DNA from: Sipunculus nudus
Lineage: Eukaryota; Annelida; Sipuncula; Golfingiida; Sipunculidae
Length of the DNA: 64,000 nucleotides
Reading direction: 5' to 3'
NCBI GenBank assembly: GCA_026874595.1
Contig: CM049319.1
Location: 56,180,917-56,244,916, forward strand
Shown here: positions 11,133-23,536 of the stretch, in pieces
Position numbering within the stretch: the first letter of the stretch is position 1
How the letters are laid out: every line of letters starts with the position of its first letter
Notes under the pieces: model-generated
Seen by the model: only the letters and a program-made list of their open reading frames with translations
Told to the model about the DNA's origin: nothing
The model's database searches: none
Program-made: the position numbers and the translations under genes

Positions 11133-12239
11133 TCAGCAATAGTATCTGGCTACAGGTGCTAGAATACCGTCTTCATTCAACATGGATCTGGTTTCCAATG
11201 TTCGGTTGAACATGTTCCTGTGGTGCTGCTGATTGAAGGACTGCCATCTTTAAAAAAGAACCTGAAACCTACACAAAAAGAACCTGAAACCTACACATTT
11301 TCCAGGGCAAGAAACTTCTACTAGCAATTGGATACATACCAGACTGGTAAATTTGGGTGGTCTAGCAAAATTTTCAAGCCCTGTTCCAAATACAATTCTA
11401 AACTAAACATTACATATAAAATAGAAATTTTCATGCACATGCCTTACATCATGAATTATTATATTTAACTGAACAGAACAGATGAACACCATATCTTTTT
11501 CTAAGACTCACTGCTGTGGGCTCTTATTGGGCTTATCTGCACTCGAGGTGTTATCAGTTATCTACTGGTATTTGAGCTGGCAACACCATATGCAACATTA
11601 TTTAATTTTCATGATAAAGATGAAATTATAATTTTAAAACTGTAAAAAATTATATTATTAATCAAAACAAATTGATAATCACAGCTGATTTTTCACCAAA
11701 TACAATGTTTTCCTTTTTCTTTATTTAGGACGTAAATTATATTACATGTATTAACAATTCATTAAGCAGTGGCAGATCTAGGGGGAGGAGGTTTTAAGAT
11801 TAATGTCCTGCAAGAAATTACACATAGACTGACAGAGATTCGGGGAATCATAGTAAGATAACATTCAACAATGACTTCAGTGTCCATTTTATTATTCTTA
11901 TTTGTGTTAAAAAAAAACTCCTGGGCAGAACTATAGAAACCGGGCTTCAGCCTACCGCCTGTACAACGGGTGTCGCATAATAAATTGTTTCCTGGAAAAG
12001 GCCGATACATATCATTTTCCTCAGAATTCCCGTATTTAATTTTGCTCATAGCTGGAGTTTATTATATTAGAGGAGGAGGGGTCCGGGGAACCTGGGTTCC
12101 CCGTCTGAACGGGGGTGTGGGGGCGGAGCCCCCACCTAAAGCTTAATTTTCCTGTTAAAATAGTAAAAGGTTTCCCATTTTCGCGATAGATGCCTCTTCA
12201 ATCGCAGAAAAAAATTAACAAAACTTGCTCCGGCAGGTA

Positions 12240-12530
12240 TCTCGTCTTCACGGCTCACTTAGTAGCGTGTAGGGCTCCTGGTCTAGAGATCGTAGGTTCG
12301 ATTCCCGGTTCAGGCGACTTGTGATGCTTAGTTGTTGTTTGTTAGAAGAGTTGAGTGTAGGGACATCTGCAGGGAAAAGTAGGAGTTAAAATAGGAAATG
12401 AGAGGAGACAATTTTATTTATATGTTCCTCAATAGAAGTGAAGCCCGCGTTCTATAGTGGCTCCAACTCCTGCATCACACTTTGCCAGTCACCACTTGTC
12501 ACGAAACAAAGGGGAAACAATCAGGATTCT
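12240..12530 (+). repeat. tRNA-derived SINE-like sequence
   Basis: The segment near 12251-12320 resembles a tRNA head: a degenerate A box around CTCACTTAGTAGCG and a B box GGTTCGATTCC. No CCA end or intact cloverleaf can be drawn. An unrelated body follows. This is the usual layout of a tRNA-derived SINE, read on the plus strand. The right boundary is approximate. Just upstream (12070-12140) is a GC-rich hairpin of the form GGGAACC...GGTTCCC. Confidence 0.5.
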
Positions 12531-13303
12531 TTTGTTTCTGATATTGAAGTACGCCGTACTTCGATGGAAGTACGGAAACATCATGGCCGATAACAGGGGT
12601 AGCAGGGCCATCACACTTTGCTTAATTTCACTCTAATATGCCATAGAATCTGATTCAATCTATGGTAGGTAAAGCGTAGGAATGTTAAACTTTGTATGAC
12701 ATGAAGAATTTTCTCTTGCAAACATTTCTATACCAATCTGTTTTCCGTTCAAAACTTCAATCTCGCATCACGATGAACTTCTCGGTGGATAAAAAACAGT
12801 TTGGGGAAGCCCCGCTTCATCAAAACAAGAGCACAGCTGTTGGCCCATTTGTTTGGGAGAATTCCCCCTGTTGACCAATCACGTAGACCGTAAAATAAAG
12901 TCAGAATACGATAATAAACACGGCAAGGTTGATCCAGTTAATCCGTACCTACAACGAAGGACGCCGTACCTCGTTCGTAGTACGTACTTCAATCGTAGTA
13001 CGTACTTCAATCTGCGGTCGGTCTTCGACCTGTTAACCACAGGCTAAATGTCCTGAAAGTAGGTTCATCGTAACCACCTGCTTGCGCTCCTGTCCGCCAG
13101 ATAAAAGAAGGCAGGGACCTGTGGCTCTGTGTTTACAACAGAGCCACAACTGGGTCTAACCCAAAGTATAAACAGAACAGTCAACCATTATTTGTCCTAC
13201 AATTATCTTGTTGCTAAGTAATAAATAACGAATCGCAAGATTCCATAATCGATGGCACGTGAACGATAATACAAGAATTTCCGAAAAGACAGTCAGGTGT
13301 TAC

Positions 13304-13358
13304 CTGGTCTTGCCTTGTCTTTAGCGTCACGGATTCGCTTTCGTGTTCTCCTATCCAT
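13304..13358 (-). CDS. JMJD6: JMJD6-like protein, exon 1 (start codon)
   Basis: The minus strand reads ATG at 13358-13356 and encodes MDRRTRKRIRDAKDKARP plus one base of the next codon, then donor CCAG|GTAACA. Vertebrate JMJD6 starts with a basic stretch of the same pattern (KKRIREAK...ARPEL), and the split codon joins exon 2 in frame as E. The basic stretch is probably a nuclear localisation signal. The start is preceded by GGGA, an adequate context. Intron 1 is 7.8 kb and full of mobile elements; the long inverted-repeat element ends 146 bp inside it. Confidence 0.93.
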
Positions 13359-13570
13359 TCCCTGGATACAATTCCTCTTGTATTTCTCCGTTACAGATCA
13401 GTATGGTGTTAGAATTACCATATGCGTTATATTTTGTCCGCGTTTTGAGTTCTGCGTGACTTGTGTGTTCGGCGAGGTTCCCGCAGTTACGAGTGTAGCG
13501 GGACTATTTTCCACAGAAGATTCTCTTGGAATATTTTGGTTGTCACGTAAGCCACTGAACCTCATATAAT
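13359..13570. promoter_or_regulatory. JMJD6 5' leader and promoter region
   Basis: Directly upstream of the JMJD6 start codon is about 200 bp that is less AT-rich than its surroundings and holds several CpGs (for example CCGCGT, TTCGGCGAGG, CCCGCAG). No TATA box is evident for the minus strand. A plus-strand donor-like site GTCAC|GTAAGC at 13546 might mark a divergent non-coding first exon, but nothing downstream confirms a gene. Confidence 0.45.
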
Positions 13571-16500
13571 TATATTATCGCTCAACACCAAACAACCGCA
13601 TTCAACATTTATGTTTAAGTGATCACAATAGACCTAGAGACTAAATATAGATAATTTTCCTCTTCATATAATTCAAAGAGTTGCTGCAATTTAAGCTATA
13701 TATTATTATATTTTTAATGATTAATTTAATATATGCTGTATTTACGGTTATATATATATATGTAAACTTGAAAATTAATAACCAAGGAAAAGGCGAAATA
13801 GGCAGATAGAAAAAGCAGAAAAGGAAATTAAGTAATATGTTAGTATAAATACGTCACTGCAATCAAGCAAAGGGCCGAATCGAGGGGGGGGGGGGCAACA
13901 TAAGGTGAACGTTATAGGAACGCTTAACGTTTCATTTTTCTTTTACAATAAAACAAATTCTAAATCATGAGAAAACAATGTCGGGAGGGCGATTTTTTTA
14001 TTTTTTTATATGTTTCGATAAAATTGTCATATGATCCGGGAAAAGCTTGATCATGTTGTGGTTACTATTATAAAATGTTTATCATTGAGCCTATGATCAT
14101 CTCTACATTATGGTTAAACCATTTCCTAACACCTTAAATCATCTTTTCCCGATATCTGTCGTCTATCAACTAAAGCTAACCCCATAAACCTTTTATTAAA
14201 GTAGACCCCACTGCACTCTGGCTGTTACTTTTGTATATATTCAAATAATTATAAAAATAATAATAATAATAATAATAATAATTAATTTTGTTAAGCGTAA
14301 AATCCACAGGCGGTGCTGTGCTCTTAGACGTTATTACAAGCGAGCAATTGCATAACAATGACTATGAGAAAAAATATTCATTAAATAAAAATGAAGATTA
14401 AACGTTAAGATATTACTTAGGCTAGATAAAACATACACATAATCCAGTAGTATACTTTGACTATGGATCCCCCCCCCCCCTTTCCAGACCTGGGGACCTT
14501 TTTTTAGGGTTTCATTAGTCCTCCTGGGTTGGACCCCCTCTTTTCTCAAATCCTGGATCCGCCCCTGCCAAAAACAACTTGATTATGCTCAATAGACAAT
14601 TTTTCTAAGTTAATTCTAAGGTAATTTTTCCTACCAAAAGTGATGTGTTGTACATATTTAAAGAGAGATTTTGCATTAACGTGCATATCTGTATGAATTA
14701 GTAGAATTAATAATATAATAAATAAATAAATCGATTAGTTGGCTTTTATAGAAAGAGTATTAATTATTTCGGGTACAATATTCAAATTTGATAAGATATA
14801 ACGTGTTTCTATATAAACTCATATCTTTTAATTAATAAAATGCAGATAAATTATGAAAATTAGATTAATTATTAAAATTAATGGTAGTGGTCTTTTCATA
14901 AGAACATCATAATTAAAATGTTTGAATATTATTTCACATTACGGCAATTTAAATAGTTGCTCCCTTTATAACCGTAATATGTACATTAATAATGCTAATT
15001 TACATATTTGCATTTATAAATTATTTTGCAAATATAAATATGTATATATGCCAAATGGGAAAAGCGATACTGAATGTAAAATTTTGATACATTATATTAT
15101 TTTTGAGCATATATTCGGTGTAATTAAATGATTTATTGGCTCCCAATCCATTTATCTATTTAATATACAGTTAGCTAATTTCAAATGCAATGAACAGCTG
15201 GAGGAATCATGATCGATCTTAGGGTGTTTGGTGAAAACAATAAATATAAATTGCATGGTTATTGATGTCAAGGTAAAATGAGAGACCAAGATTTGACATG
15301 TGCTTTATAAGTAAATTAATTTGATGCACCAATTTAACTAAATATTTTAATTCATGCATATACCAGGAAAAATTAATAGAAATAAGGAACAGAGAATGTC
15401 CAGTTCATGTTCATTTGATATTTGGCTGAATGTGATTGAATATGTTATTTTTTCAAGGTGTATTGATGTTTGTGGCATATTTACAGGGGTTCATTAAAAA
15501 AAATAAGCATGAAACGAAATGCGGTTTTCTTTTAAATTTAATACAGAGGGTATAGTTGAACACAATGGATGATGTTTACACATTAACATTCTTGTTCCGT
15601 ATCGGAGTAATAAGCCAATATGGTCTAAGAATGATAACAATGTGGACCATCTGTAATGGGTCATTTTTTTTTTTTTGTTTTTTTTTTTTTTTTTTTTTTT
15701 ACACCGTACAAAGTGTTTGAGTAAACGTCATTAACAAAGGGTGATAAACGGTTCATGAAATTGACATTGTATAAACCAACGACACTTGTAGATATATATA
15801 TATATATATGTAAATATAAGTGTGCCAGTGTTTTAGGATAAAAAAAAAACTACTACATTTTAATATTAGAGTCTATTAATTTTAACAGGTCAGAACATAT
15901 GCACTGAAATGACACTTATTCCGACGACAAATATTACAGATATATAAACTTTCAGTTTAAAGTATGCTGTACGTGTTGTAACAAATGCATTTAATGGTAA
16001 CTACATATTATACTTGGATTTTACGTATATACCGTATACGCGAGTGCGTATTTTATTTTTATTTCGTCATATAAAAGTCCATTAATTCATTACATGAATA
16101 TAAGAATACGATAAGGTCAATGGAGGCAGTTATATAATTGCCCCCTCTCTAACCGAAAGCCTATCACGTACAGGTTTACACTGCGTTTGCTATTTTTTGA
16201 TGGTCTCTGTTAAATTTCTTACAAATGCCACGTATATAACAGGGAACCTATATTATAACCCAAAACACATTTTAATAATAAGTGTCGAACCCCCTAACAT
16301 ATGACATATGTTATTCAATCAATATCATAATAAATGAATTATATTTTGATTAAACGTACATTTTCAATCAAGAAATGTATAAGTAATCGCAAATGTGATC
16401 ACATCATATATATCAGTAGGTTTCAAATAAAATATTCATATGATGAAGCTTATTGCGTAAAATTTCTTATGGATAGATCGAGAGGTACACTACATGAATA

Positions 16501-16984
16501 ATAGAATTAACTGTTAACCTAGACAAACTGGACTGTACTTGACCATTTATCCAGAACAGTTCTGTTTCCACAGATACATTAAGGGTGTACATTAATTCAT
16601 ACTCTAGAGCGCGTTCAATATAAGACATTAAGATAAGGATTTAAAATGGGATTTATAAATAGTCAGGGTGGGGGGGGGGGGTATTTAACCACATAATATA
16701 TTTAATAGTTTGTGCCTTTTAACAAAGATTTCAACAACGTAACCTCTCAGTAGTGTTTTTTTTTATTATAGAATTCATATGCAGTTTTTTCTCATTATTT
16801 ATAAAAAACACTCTGAAAGATGGAAACGTCGTAATATTTTACATGATTAAATTACACATCCATATGTTATTCATAAACATGGATGGATTTAATGCTGGCA
16901 TAAACTATAAACATCTTAAACCTGAAAGAGATAAAATATTCATCCTCTTTCACCAGAACATGAGTTTGACACACTCTACACCTC
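13571..16984. other. AT-rich intergenic DNA with simple repeats
   Basis: No gene is seen. It contains a G tract near 13886, (AAT)n at 14258-14281, a C tract at 14470-14480 followed by a CTGGATCCGCCCCTG hAT-MITE-like end near 14552, a T-rich run at 15665-15700, a short (TA)n near 15795, and a G tract near 16670. Frames such as 14922-15131 and 16753-17004 are AT-rich chance frames. Confidence 0.6.
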
Positions 16985-17910
16985 ATGAAATCGAAGTACA
17001 ATAATATTTACATTTATTATGAAATAAAAATAAATCCCACAATACCTAACTCATTACAGTTATAGTCATTGTATTATAACCTGTCTCATAATCGATGTTT
17101 TGACACTTATCATTACGTGTTTGTATGGGAAGGTTACGATCCCATCCACAGATAATGTTGTTGATTTACAAACCTTGTTTCCAGAGTTGTGATAACAAAT
17201 TCATTTGTGCAGAATCTATGAATTCGAAGTACAATAATATTTACATTTATTATGAAATAAAAATAAATCCCACAATACCTAACTCATTACAGTTATAGTC
17301 ATTGTATTATAACCTGTCTCATAATCGATGTTTTGACACTTATCATTACGTGTTTGTATGGGAAGGTTACGATCCCATCCACAGATGATGTTGTTGATTT
17401 ACAAACCTTGTTTCCAGAGTTGTGATAACAAATTCATTTGTGCAGAATCTATGAAATCGAAGTACAATAATATTTACATTTATCATAAAATAAAAATAAA
17501 TCCCACAATACCCTAATTCTAACGTTATAGTTATTGTATTATTACCTGTCTCCTAATCGATGTTTTGACAATTATCATTGTGTTTGTATGAGAAGGTTAC
17601 GATCCCATCCACAGATGATGTTGTTGATTTACAAACCTTGTTTCCAGAGTTGTGATAACAAATTCATTTGTGCAGAATCTATGAAATCGAAGTACAATAA
17701 TATTTACATTTATCATAAAATAAAAATAAATCCCACAATACCCTAATTCTTTACCATTATAGTCATTGTATTATTACCTGTCTCATAATCGATGTTTTGA
17801 CAATTATCATTGTGTTTGTATGAGAAGGTGGCGATACCATCCACAGATTATGTTGTTGATTTACAAACCTTGTTTCCAGAGTTGTGATAACAAATTCATT
17901 TGTGCAGAAC
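16985..17910. repeat. Tandem array, four copies of a 233-bp unit
   Basis: The phrase TCGAAGTACAATAATATTTA starts at 16991, 17224, 17457 and 17687, giving periods of 233, 233 and 230 bp. Each unit also carries CATCCACAGAT and CAGAGTTGTGATAACAAATT. Copies 1-2 are nearly identical and copies 3-4 share variants (such as CATTGTGTTTGTATGAGAAG) that copies 1-2 lack, implying pairwise duplication. The array ends at TTTGTGCAGAACCTGCAG. No coding potential is seen. Confidence 0.95.
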
Positions 17911-20900
17911 CTGCAGATGCATCATATCCTCCTGTTCATCCTTGATCAAAGGGCAGCTTATTCCCGAGGGTTTCATATTCGTGATTAAATCCCATTCGCG
18001 AATATCGCGAAAATAAAATCCTCGCGAACAAAACGGCAACCACAGTATGCTAATTAGCTAATTATATATTCAGGATAAGACCAATTTAAACGAGGTACCT
18101 ACAGGGAAGCACACTTGACATAACCAATGGATGCAATATTATACGCATTATAGACCTCACGATAATCACGATTCGACCCGTTGCTCATTATACATGAACA
18201 TATGCAAATCAGCTCATTGTATAAATACTAGACAACTGGATGGTAGACCAGTTACTTAAGTAAGCAGAAAAAGCATTTATTCACGCTTAGTATATGCTTC
18301 TAAATTACTTTCAATTAACAAAAAAATCCAATCAGAATCGCTATTTCCATTGGAAATATACATGCAAATGTAGTTATATATACAAATTAGTTGGTAAATG
18401 ACGCAAATATGTAAATTATCTTTAAAAATAAAAACAATAAAATACCGTTGCAGCTAACAAGTGAATTACTAAGCAACTATTTTCGTTATGATGTACTGAA
18501 TATATATGATGAAATGACCACAACCTTTAATCTCAGGAATTTGTCTAAATTGCATAATTTATCTACATTTTATTAATAAAATATATTAGATATTATATAT
18601 GAATAAGTTATATCTTATCAAATTTGAAAATGTTTGTACCCGAGATACTTTACTCTTTCCATAAAAAGCCAAATAAACAATATATTTATTTATAACATAA
18701 TTAATTTCACTAATTTATTCAGATATGTAGTTTATGGAAAATATCTCATTAAATATGGACAATAGAACATCTATGGTTACAGAAATCGATTCTCCAGAAA
18801 AATATACTCCAGAATGAACCAAGAAAAGTTTTCTATTTAGGATTATCAAATTGTTCTTGGGTTATCCCTGTCTATAATGGCGGTTTTCGAGTGATATATA
18901 ACCCTGGTTTCAATATGGCTGCCATTTATCCAAGATGACGGAAGAAAATAAGCAAACATCCATTTTTAGTTACATTATGATCCAAAATGTTAGGTGCAGG
19001 CACAAAAACGAAGGTCCTATAGAAGGTGAATGAAAACAGAAAACGAAAGACAAGAATCTGCTTTCTAAGGATATTTTTTCGACCCGTGCTTGCATTCACT
19101 TATTTGGCCCGTATTCCCAGGTTCACCCGTGCATAAGTGACTTTACAATTGCGACTATTCCTTGATGAATTTCCTGGCTCCGGATAATGTGCCGGGTTCA
19201 TATCTAAATCATATCGATTCTTCATTGGTCCATTCCCGAGATTCCCTGAAATGTTCATGAGATTCCAATCATGACCGCATTTTTTTTTAAATGAAGAACA
19301 GGTCCTTGGCAATGAGGTTAATTTGTGCTATGGCACAATACCTAAAAGAATTATTAACAGTGTGGAAATTGGACTAAATTTTGTGTTTATCATATACTCT
19401 AATTCAAGAACTGGAGCAATTATTTGTATTTACTATAGGCAAGCTTGCAGATTCTGCAGATTGCCGGGAACAATTTTTTTTTAATTTGTTGCCAGAGCCG
19501 GTAGAACAATACACTTGTGTGTGTTGCCTTAGAGACTGTGTTTTCATTCTCATAAAGAATTAATCAATTAATGCAATGATTGTGACAGCCGCTTAAATCT
19601 TGGTAGCAAAAATGGTTGAAATCGGTGAGATTAATAATCCAATCATTTATATTAATGGCATATTATACAATTAAACATTTAGATAACATAATCATAAATC
19701 ACGCTGCTCTCAAAGATAAAACTCAGGACACAAATCATGTAAATCATACGTTATGGTTAACATGATTTTAATGTTTCTTATAGCTACATAAATGCGTATG
19801 GCATGGTAAATTGTTATTGTCAAGGGGTTCATTGGTCTTAAAGTTATTGTTCCGGGAATGTAGTAACTCAGCTGGAGGAAGAACCTTTATTAGGGGAATT
19901 ACTGTCCTCAATTTGTAAAACAAAAATGAACATACATGAAACATTATTTTGGCAGTGAAGTAAGTTTGCTTAAGAAACTTGGGCTACAAAGAAATTTATT
20001 TGTTCAGACGACTATGGGACCAACAAATAGGGTGTTAGAGGGACAGTTTGCCTGCCGAGATAAAATCCCTGGAGTTTCGAAAGCTTGCTAAGTGCAAATA
20101 ATAAACACAAAATTTAATTCGTTTTCAATATCTATTAGAATTCTTTAGGGATTCGAGACAAGTGCACAACTTAGCAACATTGACGATGACCTGGTCTTCT
20201 TTTGTATGAAGAAGTGATCCTCGAGAAATGGAAGTGGCGAATTTGTAGAAAAAAGTCATTTTTTGTATTTGCCCCTTTAATCCGCTTTTAACATCGGACC
20301 AATGAAAACATGAATCTTTCATGGGATCGACTGCAAGGGGGAGACCACGTTATCTTTAAGTGTGTGTATTGTACAATATATATAATATCCAATATATAAT
20401 TATAATATGTGTGTTAACTATGTTCCGGCGTAAGGTATTACCTCAACACAGGTTTTTTAATTAAAGCCCAAAACGAAGGATGATCATCACCACATGTTTC
20501 TGTCATCAAGCAAAATTTCAAGAGAAATTTCCCTAACCAAATTATCAGAACGGGCGGAAACATTAGTCTTGATTTTAACTTATTCTCTTTAATTCAGACA
20601 CAAACAAGAGCTTATCTCAGCAAAGACTATGAAATAATGTCTTAACGATCTGTGACTCGATAAAATCTGTCAATGCCTTTTTATATATTCATAAATTCAT
20701 ACCAAAATGGTCACAGGTTGGCATCGGGCTCATGTTATTTGAAAAGTTTATCATAAAACATATAATTGCTTGAGCATGTGATCAGTGACCTTGGCCTTCC
20801 TCAATGGGATTGAGATGTAAAAATACTGTTTTCTCATATATTGATTTCATTGAATAACTAAAAAATGTTTCTAGTTAATAAGACATATGTCTCATTTCAT

Positions 20901-20936
20901 CATTTCTTCTTCTTTTTGGTCTGATCTGCCAATTAA
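17911..20936. other. AT-rich intergenic DNA, nothing recognised
   Basis: Reading both strands shows no exon with paired splice sites and coding character. Open frames (for example 19100-19312 minus, 20125-20322 minus) have no recognisable motif. Confidence 0.6.
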
Positions 20937-22538
20937 AGGGACACAACCAAGAGCAATACTGTGCCTGTTCTTTCACACTATCAGTTCCGTTTTGCTTTAT
21001 ACAAAAGTTTCCCACAAACCCTCCCGAGCACAGTGCCATAGTACCCCGCACACGGCTGTTTTACATCTTGTTTTGGCTCTGCGTAATGGTAAACGCAGTC
21101 CACGTGTGTCTGTTTACCATAACAAGGCCACGTGACCGGAGATCCGAATATGAGCCTAAACACATGATGTTTCAGCCAGCGGGAACATGTATTACATTTT
21201 TTTGGCCAAGTCAGTCGAGGCATTTCCCGATTGACACGTGTTACGGCTCCGCGATGCACACGGCCCACGCGCCGCGTTTATGTTGACACCTGTTATCGCG
21301 CCCGATACATTGTTTTTAACACTCGTTTACCGGAGTAAGCAAACGGTTTTAAGGCAATATATTGGCAGGTACATATTTATTTTAAAGGGAAGAAGCTATT
21401 TTCCGCATTAATTCAACAGGCATTATAGGTGATTGGGCCCCTTTAATGAAAATATTCCCAAATTTCCATTTGGGCACTCCATTGTGGAAAAGACTTTATT
21501 TTATGTCAAACAGCAAGACACTCAATTATTTATTTTACATTTTGGGTAGGCCAATTCAGTTTTACCGGCCTTCCATGAAAATTGTTTATGTTGATTTTTT
21601 TGCTATTCCATTCAATAAAATAATGTATTTTCACGGCTTAGTTCCAAGTATGCTATTTATATAACTAATAAAAAAGTTTTACTCCTGCCAAGTTTTTATT
21701 GAAACGTTATATGACACTTATAACAATGTGCATGTAATCATACTACACTTTTGCCAAACATAATCTCGTTAAATTTCATATTTGCAAATGATGGGATGTC
21801 AGTGTCGGGAAGTGAATCAATCGTGTCGAGTTTTCTACTTGTGGATTGTTTTTCTTGGGTTTAGCTGTATCTTTGCATGTTTTGAAAGGAGATTCAGTTC
21901 AACAGAAAGGGTCATCGTGTCATGAGATAATAGGGGTATTCAAGACGGGTTCTCGGTCCCAAGATCTTAGTAATTCCATTGTTAAGTCGAGCGGAGAGCG
22001 GGATTTTGCTCCAAGACTACTTAGTTTTCTGCGTGCTCATGAGTAAAATATGAGCCTCAGTAACAAAACGGTTCCATGGCTTTGTATCTAACTTATGAAT
22101 ATAGATGAGCTTAAGGGTAGTAAAGGATATATAAATATATATATTAACCTAAGTTGGTTCCAGTGCTTGCAGTATAGTGCACGATACAGCTTAGGTAGAG
22201 CAGATGAACTAAATGTTAAGCACGCTGGAGCATCGTGTTATTACTCAGAGTTTCACGCCGTTGCCGGTATTGGCACCTGGGCGATCATCAGATAACTGAC
22301 GCTTGTTGGGGACCAAGCTATAGCTGTTACTTTTGTTTTTAAACGGTTCGGTGGCTTCAGGTGTCGGCATTTCGAAATTAATTCACTTCGCCTGTTTAGA
22401 AGGATTATTGACTTGTCGCTTTTGTGGTGCAAAATGCTGTATTTCTCCTCCATACAGAGATTACATTGGTCCGAGGTTCATTTAATTGTATTAGTGTGTT
22501 GGATTATTTCCCAGGTGGTAGAATATTTTATTTGTTTT

Positions 22539-22540
<2 letters not shown>

Positions 22541-22586
<46 letters not shown>
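22541..22586. repeat. (TA)n microsatellite
   Basis: A run of about 45 bases of alternating TA inside the TTAA-flanked element. The Ile/Tyr-rich frame across it is not a gene. Confidence 0.95.
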
Positions 22587-22588
<2 letters not shown>

Positions 22589-22615
22589 AGTTCATAGAGT
22601 GGATATACTTGATTC

Positions 22616-22735
22616 AGTCTCCAGTTGGGTCCAATGCTGCCAGTTGGGGTCCAATGCTGCCAGTTGGGATCCAATGCTACCAGTTGGGGACCAGTGCTGC
22701 TAGCCAGAAATCCAGTGCCGCCAGTAGGAGTTTTT
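22616..22735. repeat. Short minisatellite, unit about 21-22 bp
   Basis: About five imperfect copies of CCAGTTGGGGTCCAATGCTG follow one another and decay towards the right end. The array lies directly beside the (TA)n tract. Confidence 0.9.
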
Positions 22736-23536
22736 TATGTGCAGCCATGTATTTCATTTGGTCTAAGGCGTAACAGGCTAGGTACCCTATCGGGTTTGTG
22801 ATTTGAATACTGTAATTTTGAGTTATATGTATCCTTTATTGCTTAGCCGAAGCTTTGTGTTTTGTTGTGTACCTCGATGGCAATACGGTGAGGGCGCCGT
22901 CAAAAGCATACACTCTATCTCTACTTTACTGAGTTTAACCAAAGACAATCCGATCCGTCACTTGGTAGGTTGCAGCCTTTTTTCCTAGGGCAACTTTTCT
23001 CGGGTGACAGTCAGTTACCTCATTTATCTCGGGGTCACTGACTGTGTTTATTATTTAAACACTTACAAACACGTACAAAACACGTTAACAAAAAAAATAG
23101 CGTCTCCTCTTCAAATACATAAAAATGTACCTGCCAAAATAATGCACTGGAACTGTTGGCTTACACGAGTGTTAACAAAAGCGGACCGGACGCGAACACT
23201 ACCACAAATATAAACATAGCGTCAACGCCTCCTGCGTTTTCGGTGTTCTTTTCAGGCTTACAAAAGCTGTCTCACAAGCGTGAACGTTCATGATTGGACT
23301 ACACCTTGTTTAGGACCTGTCGTGCTTGCGCAAAATTAGCCCTCTGGTCACGCGGCCTTGCACACAGGGACAGTTTTTACTCACACGCAGAACCAAAATG
23401 GTTTTAAGCAGGCATAGGGAAGGTACTGAAACCGTGTGTTCTGATGGTTTTGCTGGGGAAACTTTTGTATAAAGCAAAACTGAACTGATAATCTGGAAGA
23501 TTAGACATAATATTGCTCCTGATTATGTCACTTTAA

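Larger units (their letters stand above)
9345..13157. mobile_element. 3.8-kb element with long inverted-repeat arms in JMJD6 intron 1
   Basis: The left arm (about 9345-10200) and right arm (about 12545-13157) are inverted copies of one another with high similarity over at least 500 bp. Shared parts include AGACCCAGTTGTGGCTCTG at the outer tips, a run of GTACGTACT motifs, and CCATAGATTGAATCAGATTC near the inner part. The left arm has about 260 bp (roughly 9423-9690) with no counterpart on the right. Flanks TAAACCAAAAGTA (left) and TAACCCAAAGTA (right) look like an imperfect target duplication. No transposase is seen. It could be a foldback-type element or two copies of a smaller element in opposite orientation. 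Confidence 0.75.
20937..23532. mobile_element. TTAA-flanked inverted-repeat element, 2.6 kb
   Basis: TTAA occurs directly outside both ends (20933-20936 and 23533-23536). The tips AGGGACACAACCAAGAGC and, on the other strand, AGTGACATAATCAGGAGC begin inverted arms. These share CAGTTCCGTTTTGCTTTATA (or one mismatch), AAAAGTTTCC, GTTCTGCG-like and TTAACACTCG segments and extend to about 21390 on the left and 23110 on the right. A TTAA target is typical of piggyBac-type transposition (family knowledge), but no transposase frame is present, so it would be non-autonomous. Confidence 0.65.

Noticed and set aside
12251-12325. Possible functional tRNA gene
   Set aside because: B box is present but A box is degenerate, no acceptor-stem pairing is seen, and a long SINE-like body follows.
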